DNA of 64,000 nucleotides, taken from contig JBLNCI010000029.1 of the NCBI GenBank assembly GCA_050260515.1, positions 23,517-87,516 on the forward strand, read 5' to 3'. Numbering within the stretch: the stretch's first letter is position 1; each line of letters begins with the position of its first letter. A program made the position numbers and the translations under genes. The notes below the pieces were generated by a model. The model was not told the DNA's origin. It did not search any database and saw nothing but the letters and a program-made list of their open reading frames with translations. The DNA comes from DATJIG01 sp050260515 (GTDB lineage Bacteria > Pseudomonadota > Alphaproteobacteria > SMXQ01). Shown one piece after another: positions 25,417 through 34,413 of this stretch.

Positions 25417-28400
25417 ATGACAAACATCCAGGGCACGTCGGGCAACGACACCATCATCGGCACCGCACGGAACGACGAGATCAAGGGAGGCGGCGGAGAC
25501 GATCTCCTCCTTGGCGGCGCCGGCAACGACGAACTCAGCGGCGGTGCGGGAAACGACACGCTCGACGGCGGAAGCGGCAGGGACGAGCTTTCGGGCGGCA
25601 GCGGCAACGATGTCCTCGTTTATGGCGCCGCAGAGAACGTCGGCACTCGGGACAAGTACGACGGCGGCGACGGAGTCGACACCCTTCGCCTGGTTCTGAC
25701 CCATGCCGAGTGGGCTCGCGCCGACGTTCAGGCCGACATCGCCGATTTCCTGCATCTCGCCGAGACGACGACGCGCCATGGCGAGGCGAACGGACACGAG
25801 TTCACGTTCGCATCTCTCGGCCTCAAGGTCGAGCACGTCGAGAATCTCCAGGTTGTCGTCGACGGAGTCATCGTCGACCCGTTGCATCCTGTCCAGGCGC
25901 AGGACGACGCCGTGGCGGTCGATGAGGACAGCACCGTCGTCGGCAATCTCGTGGGGAACGATTCCGTCATCAACGGCGTACAGTCGGTCGAGGTGCTGAC
26001 CTCGCCGTCCGCCGGCAATCTCGTCGTCAATGCGGATGGCAGCTACAGCTACACCCCGGGCGCGGCGTTGCAGCATCTCGCCGCCGGCGAGACAGCCACC
26101 GAGACGTTCACCTACCGGGTGACCGACACTCAAGGCCACGCGGACACGGCGACCGCTACGATTACGATCAACGGCGTCAACGATGCCCCGACCGCCGCGG
26201 CCGACGCTGCCACCGGCAGCCAGAACCAGCTCCTCACCGTCGATGTGGTCGCGAACGACACCGACGCCGACGACGGACACGTTCTCACGCTGACGGGCGC
26301 GAGCGTCGCGGACGGCCAGGGCTCCGTCGCCGTTGTCGACGGCCAGCTCGCGTTCGATCCGGGCAGCGACTTCGACCATCTGGCGCCGGGGGCCACGCAG
26401 GACGTCGTCGTCACCTACACCGTGAGCGACGAGTTAGGCGCGACCTCCACCGCCACGGCGACGATCACCGTCACCGGCACGAACGACGCACCGGTCGCGG
26501 CCGCCGACTCGGCCACGACGGGTGAGAACCAACCCGTGATGATCGACGTTCTCGCGAATGACACGGACGCCGACGACGGGCACGTTCTCACTCTGACGGG
26601 TGCGAGCGTCGCCGATGGCCAGGGCTCCGTCGCGGTCGTCGACGGCCAGCTCGCGTTCAATCCGGGCAGCGACTTCGATCACCTGGCGCCGGGGGCCACG
26701 CAGAATGTCGTCGTCACCTACACGGTGAGCGACGAGTTCGGCGCGACCTCCACCGCCACGGCCACGATCACCGTCACCGGTACCAACGACGCACCGGTCG
26801 TGGTCGCCGACTCGGCGACCACGGGTGAGAACCAACCCGTGATGATCGACGTTCTCGCGAACGACACGGACGCCGACGACGGGCACGTTCTCACTCTGAC
26901 GAACGTCAGCATCGCTGATGGCCAGGGCTCCGTCGCCGTCGTCGACGGCCAGCTCGCGTTCAATCCGGGCAGCGACTTCGACCATCTGGCGCCGGGGGCC
27001 ACCCAGGATGTCGTCGTCACCTACACGGTGAGCGACGAGTTCGGCGCGACCTCCACCGCCACAGCGACGATCACCGTCACCGGCACCGACGACGCACCGG
27101 TCGCGACGGCCGATTCCTTCACGACCACGGAGGATTCGCCGATCAGCGGCAACGTTCTGGGCAACGACAGCGATATCGACGACGGCGACGTACTTACGGT
27201 CGCCAACACAGGCAGCTTCGCCACCAGCCATGGCACGGTGACGCTCGGCGCCGACGGGTCGTTCACGTACACACCCGACGCGAACTTCAGCGGCAACGAC
27301 CACTTCGACTACACCGTCCAGGACGCAAGCGGAGCGCAGTCGACCGCGACCGCCTCGTTCGTCGTCGACGCCGTCGCCGATGCGCCGACGCTCACCGTCG
27401 GGAATGTTTCGGGAACCGCTGGCGTCGCCATTCCGCTCGGCATCGCCGCGACACTGACCGATACCGACGGCTCCGAATCGCTGGCCGTCACGGTGTCCGG
27501 CGTTCCGACCGGCGCCAGCCTCTCCGCCGGAAGCGAGACCGCTCCTGGGGTGTGGCAGCTTACCGCGGCGGACCTTACTGACCTCTCGATCACGACGGCG
27601 CCGAATGCGACCGCGCACTTCACCCTGCAGGTCACCGCGACATCCGCGGAAATCTCCAACGGGTCCGCCGCGTCGACCATCGCCACCATTGCCGTCGACG
27701 TGCCCGACATCAACGGCACCGCGGCGGCGGATACGATCTTCGGCGACAATGATGCCAACGTCATCCATGGCCTCGCAGGCGACGACGTGATCACCGCCAA
27801 CGGCGGCGACGATCAGGTCTTCGGCGACGACGGCAACGACGACCTGCATGGCAACGGCGGAAACGATGCCCTGCACGGCGGAATCGGCGACGACCGGCTC
27901 AGCGGCGGCGCGGGGTTCGACCAGATCTTCGGCGATGCCGGAAACGACACGCTGATCATCAACACGTTCGACGCCACCACGGACACCTTCGACGGCGGTG
28001 CCGGAATCGACACCGCGGCTGCCTCCGACGTGTGGGCCACCGGTCTGTCGATCGATCTCAGCGCTGGACTGATCTCGGTCGCCGGGGGCGGCGCCTTGAT
28101 CGTGTCGGCAATGGTCGGCGTCGAGAACGCCACCGGAACCCAATTCGCCGACACCATCACCGGCGACGCAGGGGCGAACGTTCTGCACGGCCTCGCCGGA
28201 AACGACTCGATCACCGCGAATGGCGGCGACGATCAGGTCTTCGGCGATGACGGCAACGACGCGATCAGCGGCAACGGCGGCAACGACGTTCTGCACGGCG
28301 GCGCAGGCGACGACCGGCTCAGCGGTGGAGCCGACTTCGATCAGATCTTCGGCGACGACGGCAACGACACCCTCATCATCAACACGTTCGACGGCACGAC

Positions 28401-29334
28401 CGACACGTTCGACGGCGGCACCGGGATCGATACCGCCGAAGCGGCGAGCGGTTGGGCGACCGGCCTGTTGATCGATCTCTCCGCCGGCAGGATCTCCGTC
28501 GCCGGCGGCGGTGCCACGATCGTCAATGCGATGACTTCGGTCGAGAACGCGACCGGGACGGGCTTTGCCGACACCATCACCGGCGACGCCGGCGCCAACG
28601 TTCTGCACGGCCTCGCCGGAAACGACTCGATCACCGCGAACGGCGGCGACGATCAGGTCTTCGGCGACGACGGCAACGACACCATCAGCGGCAACGGTGG
28701 GAACGATATCCTGCACGGCGGCGCCGGCGACGACCGGCTCAGCGGCGGAGCCGACTTCGATCAGATCTTCGGTGACGACGGCAACGACACGCTGATCATC
28801 AACACCTTCGACGGCACGACCGACACGTTCGACGGCGGCGCCGGGATCGATACCGCCGAAGCCGCCAGCGGTTGGGCTGCCGGGCTCTCGATCGACCTGA
28901 ATGTCGGCCGGATCGCGGTCACGGGTGGCGGCGCCACGATCGTCAATGCGATGACGGCGGTCGAGAACGCGACGGGAACTTCATTCGCGGACGTCATCAC
29001 CGGCAATGCCGGAGCCAATCTGCTACGCGGCCTCGGCGGCAACGACACGCTGAACGGCGGTCTCGGCGACGACACGCTGGGCGGCGGCACCGGCAACGAC
29101 CGCTTCGTGCTCGGCGCCGGCACCGGCCACGATGTCATCGAGGATTTCGCTGCCGGCGCCGGAGTCGGTGACGTCATGGATGTCTCCGCGTATCACCTCG
29201 GCTCCTTCGCCAACGTGCTGTCTCATGCCAGCACCGTCAGCGGCGGTACGCTCATTCAGCTCGATGCGGCGAACTCCGTGATGCTGCTGGGCGTCAGCCT
29301 GGCGACGTTGAACCAGGACGATTTCCTGCTGTAG
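25417..29334 (+). CDS. Large VCBS/cadherin-like and RTX calcium-binding repeat protein
   Basis: This is a 1305-residue, acidic, Gly/Asp-rich protein with no Sec signal, typical of type I secreted RTX adhesins. Order: N-terminal RTX nonapeptides (25417-25620), a linker, a VCBS-type domain (about 25900-26178), three 101-residue VCBS repeats of 303 bp (26179-27087), a diverged fourth repeat (27088-27370) and an Ig-like segment. Three 140-residue RTX repeats of 420 bp follow (27721-28980), then a last nonapeptide block. The C-terminus (VMDVSAYHLGSF to NQDDFLL) has the form of a type I secretion signal. No ABC transporter/HlyD pair for it is in the window. ATG 25417 follows GGGGGGAG. It probably mediates adhesion or biofilm formation, and folds on calcium binding outside the cell. 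Confidence 0.88.
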   Translation: MTNIQGTSGNDTIIGTARNDEIKGGGGDDLLLGGAGNDELSGGAGNDTLDGGSGRDELSGGSGNDVLVYGAAENVGTRDKYDGGDGVDTLRLVLTHAEWARADVQADIADFLHLAETTTRHGEANGHEFTFASLGLKVEHVENLQVVVDGVIVDPLHPVQAQDDAVAVDEDSTVVGNLVGNDSVINGVQSVEVLTSPSAGNLVVNADGSYSYTPGAALQHLAAGETATETFTYRVTDTQGHADTATATITINGVNDAPTAAADAATGSQNQLLTVDVVANDTDADDGHVLTLTGASVADGQGSVAVVDGQLAFDPGSDFDHLAPGATQDVVVTYTVSDELGATSTATATITVTGTNDAPVAAADSATTGENQPVMIDVLANDTDADDGHVLTLTGASVADGQGSVAVVDGQLAFNPGSDFDHLAPGATQNVVVTYTVSDEFGATSTATATITVTGTNDAPVVVADSATTGENQPVMIDVLANDTDADDGHVLTLTNVSIADGQGSVAVVDGQLAFNPGSDFDHLAPGATQDVVVTYTVSDEFGATSTATATITVTGTDDAPVATADSFTTTEDSPISGNVLGNDSDIDDGDVLTVANTGSFATSHGTVTLGADGSFTYTPDANFSGNDHFDYTVQDASGAQSTATASFVVDAVADAPTLTVGNVSGTAGVAIPLGIAATLTDTDGSESLAVTVSGVPTGASLSAGSETAPGVWQLTAADLTDLSITTAPNATAHFTLQVTATSAEISNGSAASTIATIAVDVPDINGTAAADTIFGDNDANVIHGLAGDDVITANGGDDQVFGDDGNDDLHGNGGNDALHGGIGDDRLSGGAGFDQIFGDAGNDTLIINTFDATTDTFDGGAGIDTAAASDVWATGLSIDLSAGLISVAGGGALIVSAMVGVENATGTQFADTITGDAGANVLHGLAGNDSITANGGDDQVFGDDGNDAISGNGGNDVLHGGAGDDRLSGGADFDQIFGDDGNDTLIINTFDGTTDTFDGGTGIDTAEAASGWATGLLIDLSAGRISVAGGGATIVNAMTSVENATGTGFADTITGDAGANVLHGLAGNDSITANGGDDQVFGDDGNDTISGNGGNDILHGGAGDDRLSGGADFDQIFGDDGNDTLIINTFDGTTDTFDGGAGIDTAEAASGWAAGLSIDLNVGRIAVTGGGATIVNAMTAVENATGTSFADVITGNAGANLLRGLGGNDTLNGGLGDDTLGGGTGNDRFVLGAGTGHDVIEDFAAGAGVGDVMDVSAYHLGSFANVLSHASTVSGGTLIQLDAANSVMLLGVSLATLNQDDFLL
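26179..27087 (+). repeat. Three tandem 303-bp VCBS-coding repeats
   Basis: Units 26179-26481, 26482-26784 and 26785-27087 each encode 101 residues from NDAP to TVTGT and are highly similar in DNA. The spacing is exactly 303 bases for the AACGA start and the GTTCTCAC motif. Recent duplication or gene conversion is likely. Confidence 0.9.
27721..29060 (+). repeat. Three tandem 420-bp RTX-coding repeats plus partial fourth
   Basis: Units 27721-28140, 28141-28560 and 28561-28980, and a partial unit from 28981, align at exactly 420-base spacing. Each encodes 140 residues: an ADTITGDAGANVLHGLAGND-type nonapeptide block and a GWATGLSIDLSAG-type beta segment. The second and third units are nearly identical in DNA. 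Confidence 0.9.
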
Positions 29335-29358
29335 CGGGCCGTCATCCGACGGGATCGA

Positions 29359-29388
29359 AAAGGGGCGTGGCTGCGGCCACGCCCCTTT
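29359..29388. terminator. Bidirectional terminator after the RTX gene
   Basis: AAAGGGGCGTGGC, loop TGCG, GCCACGCCCCTTT: a 13-bp perfect stem flanked by A and T runs. It separates the RTX gene from the converging sulfatase-like gene. Confidence 0.85.
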
Positions 29389-29408
29389 GTTCTTCGATGT
29401 CGTCCGGA

Positions 29409-30713
29409 TCAGGCCGGCGACAGCGCCGGAGAATCCGGGCTCAGCCCCGGAGAGCTCTGCGGCGCCGCCTCCATCGTCCGCAGGATACGGGACATCTTCC
29501 GCACGAGGTCGGTATCGCGCAGGCGCGGGTAGAGGTTCTTCTGCTCGTGCGGGTCGTCGGAGAGGTTGTACAGCTCGGGCCGGATCTTCCGGTCGTAGGC
29601 GCTCTCGACGTACTTCCAGCCATCCTGGACGATCGCGCGCAGCAGCGGAATCCGCAGCTCGGAGATGTCGCGGCCCTTGAGCACGAAGTCCGTCACCACC
29701 TCCTGATAGAGCGGGCGGTTGAGCGCCGGCACGGCCTCGCCACGCAGGATCGGCGACGCATCGACGCCATCGATGTTCGGCGCCGACGGCACCCCGAGGT
29801 AGGCGAGCAAGGTCGGCATCATGTCCACCGAGCTGATCTGCTGATCGACGCGACGACCCGCGGCGAGTCCGGGCGCCGCCACCATCATCGGCGAATGCGT
29901 CAGGAACTTGTAGACGTGGTAGTCGTGGTGGAACAGCGCGTTGCTGCGCAGAATGCCCTTCCAGTCGGTGTAGAGACCGGCGCGATACAGCGCATCGCGC
30001 ACGTGCCACAGCGCGGAGACGCGACCGTCGGCGCGCAGCCGGTTCATCACCTTGCTCGCGAACTCGCCGCGCGGCTCCCACAGCAGGTTGTCCCCGTGGT
30101 CGCCGAACACGACCACGACGGTGTTGTCCCAATTCACCGCGTCGAAAATCGGCCCGAGATGGAAATCCACGGAGCTGAGGCAACGGTCGTAGAAGTCGCG
30201 CCCGTACTTGCTGTTGTTGAATCGCGGATCGCACTGCCGATCGGGATGCAGCTCGCAGGTGTGGACGAAGTAGAACCACGGCTGCTCGGAGTGGTTGAGC
30301 TCGTCGAGCTTCTGCAGGACGCGGATCCCGTAGCTGTCGTGGATCGCCTCCGTCTTCTTGTCGCGGCGGTCGATGTCGTCGAAGCCCTCGAGCAGGTCCT
30401 GCGCATCGGCCATCGCTTCGGTGACGGTTGTCACCGTGCGATATCCCTGCTCCTTCATCAGGCGCGCCATCGTGATGGGCGTGCCGATGAACTTGCGATC
30501 GCGGAAGCTGCGGAGACCGTGTCGATACGGAAAGAGGCCGGTGAACCACGATCCCATCACGGCCGTGGTGTTGCTGCCCACCGCATGGACGTTGTCGAAG
30601 GCCGTGCTTCGCTTCAGGAACGAATCGAGATTGGGGGTGTGCGCCGTTTTGGCGTCGCCTTCGAAGCGATCCTGGCGAAGGCAATCGATCATCACGACGA
30701 GGAGGTTCAGCAT
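29409..30713 (-). CDS. Sulfatase-superfamily protein with Thr in place of catalytic Cys/Ser
   Basis: This 434-residue protein has the alkaline-phosphatase/sulfatase fold. Metal-site motifs include MIDCLRQDR near the N-terminus and VVVVFGDHGDNLLWE. ISSVDMMPTLLAYLGV and GWKYVESAYD are also sulfatase-like. The formylglycine motif C/S-x-P-x-R is absent. Counting back from FTG, the catalytic position is T49 in GSNTTAVMGSWFTG. Thr is the nucleophile in related phosphodiesterases and phosphoethanolamine transferases, so it may act on phospho-esters rather than sulfate esters. ATG 30713 is used because GTGAGGA precedes it; a longer frame to 30758 is less likely. No signal peptide is evident. No sulfatase-maturing enzyme is nearby. 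Confidence 0.75.
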   Translation of the reverse strand: MLNLLVVMIDCLRQDRFEGDAKTAHTPNLDSFLKRSTAFDNVHAVGSNTTAVMGSWFTGLFPYRHGLRSFRDRKFIGTPITMARLMKEQGYRTVTTVTEAMADAQDLLEGFDDIDRRDKKTEAIHDSYGIRVLQKLDELNHSEQPWFYFVHTCELHPDRQCDPRFNNSKYGRDFYDRCLSSVDFHLGPIFDAVNWDNTVVVVFGDHGDNLLWEPRGEFASKVMNRLRADGRVSALWHVRDALYRAGLYTDWKGILRSNALFHHDYHVYKFLTHSPMMVAAPGLAAGRRVDQQISSVDMMPTLLAYLGVPSAPNIDGVDASPILRGEAVPALNRPLYQEVVTDFVLKGRDISELRIPLLRAIVQDGWKYVESAYDRKIRPELYNLSDDPHEQKNLYPRLRDTDLVRKMSRILRTMEAAPQSSPGLSPDSPALSPA

Positions 30714-30816
30714 TGCGTCCTCACTTCTCTCTTTGTGCGGGGGATAGGCCTCAATCAATGCGTCCCGATTCCTGCCACTGCAGGTTGGTTTCGTGAAATT
30801 GCCATTTCAGGGCAAT

Positions 30817-30849
30817 CCGCCCCAAAAAAGCCGCCCCATTTCCGCCCCA
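30817..30849. repeat. Three direct CCGCCCCA repeats
   Basis: CCGCCCCA occurs at 30817-30824, 30831-30838 and 30842-30849 in the gap between the divergent sulfatase-like and MscS genes. A small hairpin, ATTGCC-ATTTCAG-GGCAAT (30798-30816), lies just before. It could be a regulator-binding array or a simple repeat; nothing further supports a role. Confidence 0.35.
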
Positions 30850-30988
30850 TTCGGTGACCACCGTCCGCGGCGCGGCAGCGGCGACCCGGCGCCTGCGTAG
30901 CTTTCGCTACGTCGCGCCGCGTCGTAGGATTTACGGCAACGCTGCGGTTCGTCGGCGACGCCAAGAGAGTCGATTCGAGGGGGAAACG

Positions 30989-33313
30989 GTGGAGAGGCTG
31001 AAGGCACTCGCGCGGAAATCGTCGTTTGCGATCCTAGGGTTCGCGCTGATCGGGCTCGCCGCGGCTTGGCACGGCGCGGTGGGCGCCCAGGAGCCGCCGC
31101 CACCGGCGGAGGTCGCCCAGAAGTTCAGCACGTGGACGAAGACCCTCGACGAGATTTCGCACGACCTGAACAACCTGAAGCTCGACCCTTCGCAGCTCGA
31201 GGCGCTGTCGGATCGTGCTGTGGACATTCGGTCACAGGCGCTGGAATTCGACGACGTACTGATAAGCTTCGCTGACGAGGCGCGCGATCTGCGCGACGCG
31301 TTCAACGCCTCGGCGTCAGCGGGCGGGACCGAGACCGCGGACACCCAGGCGGAAGCGAAGGAGCTCGAGGCCAAGGTCGCCCAGATCGAAGGCTGGGGGC
31401 GGCAGGTCGACCTCACGGTCGCGCGCTCCGATCAGTTGCTCGACAAGATCTCGACGCGGCGGCGGCAGCAGCTCGCCAAGTCGCTCGAGGAGAGGGGCCC
31501 CGTGCCCCTCAACCCGGTGGTGTGGTTGCGCGCGGCCGGACAGGTCGGCGACATGGCGCGCGTGACCGCGAGCGGCGCGGCCGAACAGGTGGCGACGTGG
31601 GTCGATCCGGCAAGCCCGGCGAGGTCCGAAGCCGCGTCCGTCGCGGTGCTCGCGGTCGCCGCCTGGCTCGCGGGATTCGCCGCGACGCGGCTCGTGGCGC
31701 GGCGCTCGCATCCGGTGCTCGGTCCCGTGTTCTCGGGCCCGTGGAGCGTCGCGTTCTTAGACGTCCTGCGGCCCGCGCTGCCGTGGCTCGTGTCGCTCGC
31801 GGCGGCCGGTTTCGCGTCCGACGTCAAGGACTGGGCGCCGCAGAGTCCTGCCCGCGCCGCCATTCTCGCGGTGACGTGGACGGCGATCACCGCCGCCATT
31901 GGTGTGTGGGTTCTCCGCGCCACGCTCGTCCGGCCGCGCGGCCCGTTGCCGGGAATCGCCGCCACGCCGGAGCGGAGGGCGGTGCTGTCACGCGCGTTCG
32001 GCGTGCTCATCGCGCTGCTCGCGGTGGACCTCGGCGTGCAGTCGCTGACCGACAACCTGGCAAGCCCCGACCTGTTCGCGGTCTGGACGCTCCTCTTCGT
32101 CGTCGTCGGCAGCCTGTTCGGGCGCACCGCGGCGGCGGCGATCGGACGCTCGCTCCGCGAGCAGCCGAAGCCGGACGGCAAGCTCGCGCGCTTCCTTCTG
32201 CTGGTGGTCCCCGCCGTCGTCGCCGTCGTTTCGCTGGCGGCGACCGCGGTCGGCTACGCGCAGTTGGGGCACTACGTGTTCTCGAACGCGCTGGCAACCG
32301 CTGCGGTCCTGTTCCTCGCGTGGAGCGCGCGCGGCATCGCCGCCGAAGTCCTGCAGCGCGCGTGCGACGCCGAGAGCCCCGCCGGGCACGTCCTCGCCGA
32401 CCGCTTCGGCGCCGACCAGTCGGCGCTGCGGTTGGTGCAGTTCTGGCTCGGACTGATCCTCGACGTCGCGGTCCCGGCGGCCGCGCTGCTCGGACTGATG
32501 GTGGTCTGGGGCACCGGCACCGAGGACGCGATCCTGATGACCGAGCGCCTGATCGACGGCATCCGGGTCGGCAACGTGACCCTGTCGCTCGCCGATCTGG
32601 TCGCCGCGATGGTGACGTTCGTGGTCGGGGTCTGGATCACCCGGCTTTCGCAGCGCATCCTCGACCGCCGTGTATTCCCAGGGACTCAGCTCGACCTCGG
32701 CGTCCGCAATTCGCTGCGCTCCGGGCTCGGCTACGTCGGCGTCATCATCGCCGGGGCGATCGCGATTCTCGCCCTTGGCATCAATCTCTCGAGTCTCGCG
32801 CTCGTCGCCGGCGCCCTCTCGGTCGGCATCGGCTTCGGTCTTCAGAACATCATCAACAACTTCGTGTCCGGCCTGATCCTCCTGATCGAACGGCCGGTGA
32901 AGGTCGGGGACTGGATCGTGGTCGGCGCCAACGAGGGCGTCGTCAACCGCATCAACGTGCGGTCGACCGAGATCATCACCGCGGCGCGCGCGACCGTCCT
33001 CATCCCGAACGCCGACTTTCTTTCGGCCTCGGTCACCAACTGGACCCACAAGGACAAGGGCGCCCGCGTCCGCCTGACCTTCAAAATCCCGGGCTCGATC
33101 GGCGCCGAGGGCGGACGCGACCTGCTGCTCGCCTGCGCGCGCGAGATCCCGAAGGTGCTGTCGTATCCGCCGCCCCGCGCGCTGCTCCAGGACATCGGCG
33201 ACACCTACACCTTCGAACTCGAGGCCGACATCGCCGACGCGACGACGATGCGCGAGGTCGCGAGCGAGCTGCGCTTCGCCGTCGACCGCGCGCTCCGGAA
33301 GGCGAAGGATTGA
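30989..33313 (+). CDS. MscS-family mechanosensitive channel with DUF3772-like N-terminus
   Basis: This is a large MscS/MscK-type channel of about 774 residues in the inner membrane. A signal peptide (ILGFALIGLAAAWHGAVGAQ) precedes a periplasmic coiled-coil DUF3772-like region (about 35-190). About ten TM helices follow. The MscS core contains the pore helix GALSVGIGFGLQNIINNFVS and the beta-domain start LIERPVKVGDWIVV, with VNRINVRSTEI following. I chose GTG 30989 with GAGGGGGAAA upstream; the longer frame to 30854 lacks a signal. The PNPOx-like gene overlaps the stop. It releases solutes on hypo-osmotic shock. Confidence 0.88.
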   Translation: MERLKALARKSSFAILGFALIGLAAAWHGAVGAQEPPPPAEVAQKFSTWTKTLDEISHDLNNLKLDPSQLEALSDRAVDIRSQALEFDDVLISFADEARDLRDAFNASASAGGTETADTQAEAKELEAKVAQIEGWGRQVDLTVARSDQLLDKISTRRRQQLAKSLEERGPVPLNPVVWLRAAGQVGDMARVTASGAAEQVATWVDPASPARSEAASVAVLAVAAWLAGFAATRLVARRSHPVLGPVFSGPWSVAFLDVLRPALPWLVSLAAAGFASDVKDWAPQSPARAAILAVTWTAITAAIGVWVLRATLVRPRGPLPGIAATPERRAVLSRAFGVLIALLAVDLGVQSLTDNLASPDLFAVWTLLFVVVGSLFGRTAAAAIGRSLREQPKPDGKLARFLLLVVPAVVAVVSLAATAVGYAQLGHYVFSNALATAAVLFLAWSARGIAAEVLQRACDAESPAGHVLADRFGADQSALRLVQFWLGLILDVAVPAAALLGLMVVWGTGTEDAILMTERLIDGIRVGNVTLSLADLVAAMVTFVVGVWITRLSQRILDRRVFPGTQLDLGVRNSLRSGLGYVGVIIAGAIAILALGINLSSLALVAGALSVGIGFGLQNIINNFVSGLILLIERPVKVGDWIVVGANEGVVNRINVRSTEIITAARATVLIPNADFLSASVTNWTHKDKGARVRLTFKIPGSIGAEGGRDLLLACAREIPKVLSYPPPRALLQDIGDTYTFELEADIADATTMREVASELRFAVDRALRKAKD

Positions 33314-33765
33314 CCGCGGACGACAGCGCCGCCGCCGAAACGCGGCGTCTGATCCGCACCGCGCGGCGCGCGGTGCTCGCCACGACGCGCGAAGGCTGGC
33401 CGTATGCGTCGCTCGTGCTGCCGGCGAGCGATGCCGAGGGGCATCCGCTGCTGCTGCTGTCCGACCTCGCCGAGCACGCGAAAAACCTCAAGGCGGATCC
33501 GCGCTGCTCGCTGCTGTACGACGCGACCGAGGGGCTCGAAGACCCGCTGACCGGGTTCCGGGCGACGGTGATGGGCGAAGCGAGGGGGACCGAGGACACG
33601 GCGCTGCTCGAGCGCTACATCGCCCGCCAGCCCGCGGCCGCGCAGTACGCGGGGTTCGGCGATTTCCGGCTCTATCGGCTCACGATTGCACGCGCCCACG
33701 TGGTGGCGGGCTTCGGCCGGATCCGATGGGTCCAGGCGTCCGACCTCGTCAGCGCCAGGGCGTAA
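33310..33765 (+). CDS. PNPOx-like flavin-binding family protein
   Basis: This 151-residue protein has the split-barrel fold of pyridoxamine-phosphate oxidase/HugZ-like proteins. It shows RRAVLATTREGWPYASLVLP, then LLLLSDLAEHAKNLKADPRC and SLLYDATEG, the usual FMN/F420 split-barrel pattern. The start appears to be TTG 33310, overlapping the MscS stop as TTGA; AAGGA lies just before and no ATG or GTG fits. It may bind FMN or haem. The specific reaction is unknown. Confidence 0.75.
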   Translation: MTADDSAAAETRRLIRTARRAVLATTREGWPYASLVLPASDAEGHPLLLLSDLAEHAKNLKADPRCSLLYDATEGLEDPLTGFRATVMGEARGTEDTALLERYIARQPAAAQYAGFGDFRLYRLTIARAHVVAGFGRIRWVQASDLVSARA

Positions 33766-33780
33766 GCACCCGGCCCTCGC

Positions 33781-33930
33781 TGTCCCACGGCATCCCCGCG
33801 GCGGCGCCCGTGTGGGACACCACCCGACCCTGAAATCCCCAGTCATTTCAGCCCATTGCCGGAAAATTCGGCGTGCTGTCCCACTGTCCCACTGCGGCGA
33901 TTTGGGACACCTGGGACAGTGGGACACTTT
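33781..33930. repeat. TGTCCCA palindromic element, copy A
   Basis: This intergenic element has two inverted pairs. The first is TGTCCCAC (33781-33788) with GTGTGGGACA (33810-33819). The second is TGTCCCACTGTCCCA (33877-33891) with its perfect reverse complement TGGGACAGTGGGACA (33912-33926). An additional TGGGACA stands at 33903. A related copy lies at 55956-56084. A direct repeat GGGCACTTTGGG (33937-33948, 33950-33961) follows. It lies between the PNPOx-like and DUF1059 genes. No coding sequence is convincing within it. Confidence 0.8.
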
Positions 33931-34060
33931 TCAACAGGGCACTTTGGGAGGGCACTTTGGGCGACGTTCTCCACAGCTCCCTGACGGCGCCGGCAGATGC
34001 TGCTTGCGGCTCCGGAGCCCCGGACCGACGGTTCCCCGGTGGCAACGAAGGAGGCCGATC

Positions 34061-34264
34061 ATGGGCCGCAAGTACATCGATTGCCGGGATTACCCGAGCC
34101 AGTCCGGGTGCACCGTCGCGATCTCCGCCGACAGCGAGGGCGAGCTGCTGGAAGCCGCCGTCCAGCACGCGGTGAAAGTGCACGGCCATGAGGACACCGC
34201 CGCCTTCCGCGAGCAACTGCGGCAGGCGATGAAGGACGGAATGCCGGCCGAAGCGCACGCGTAG
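34061..34264 (+). CDS. DUF1059 small protein
   Basis: This is a 67-residue protein of the DUF1059 type: a short Cys-containing N-terminus (KYIDCRDYPSQSGCTVAI), then a helical part with H-x-x-x-x-H-x-H (QHAVKVHGHED). These resemble metal-site residues, but no function is established. ATG 34061 has AAGGAGG at 34048-34054. The element with TGTCCCA palindromes lies upstream. Confidence 0.8.
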   Translation: MGRKYIDCRDYPSQSGCTVAISADSEGELLEAAVQHAVKVHGHEDTAAFREQLRQAMKDGMPAEAHA

Positions 34265-34413
34265 CGCCGCCGCATCACCGATTTCCGAAGCGCTCGCGCA
34301 TCGGGCGAGCGCCCCGGCAATTGCGCGCCTCCCCCCTCTCGCGTCCCGCCGTCGCTTTCACTAGAGTACGCGCCGTCCGGGCCCCTCGCGGCCCGTGTCG
34401 ACAGGGGGATTCG

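Noticed and set aside
26434..28716. A 760-codon minus-strand frame inside the RTX gene
   Set aside because: It only mirrors the repeats of the plus-strand gene; the product is Val/Asp/Arg-rich with no known motif.
26179..29060. Regular repeats considered as a CRISPR array
   Set aside because: Units are 303 and 420 bases, in frame and encode VCBS and RTX protein repeats; no short repeat-spacer pattern.
33781..33930. Copy A of the TGTCCCA element considered as a Rho-independent terminator
   Set aside because: The stem has a long spacer, only a short T run follows, and the same structure recurs at 55956 between divergent genes.
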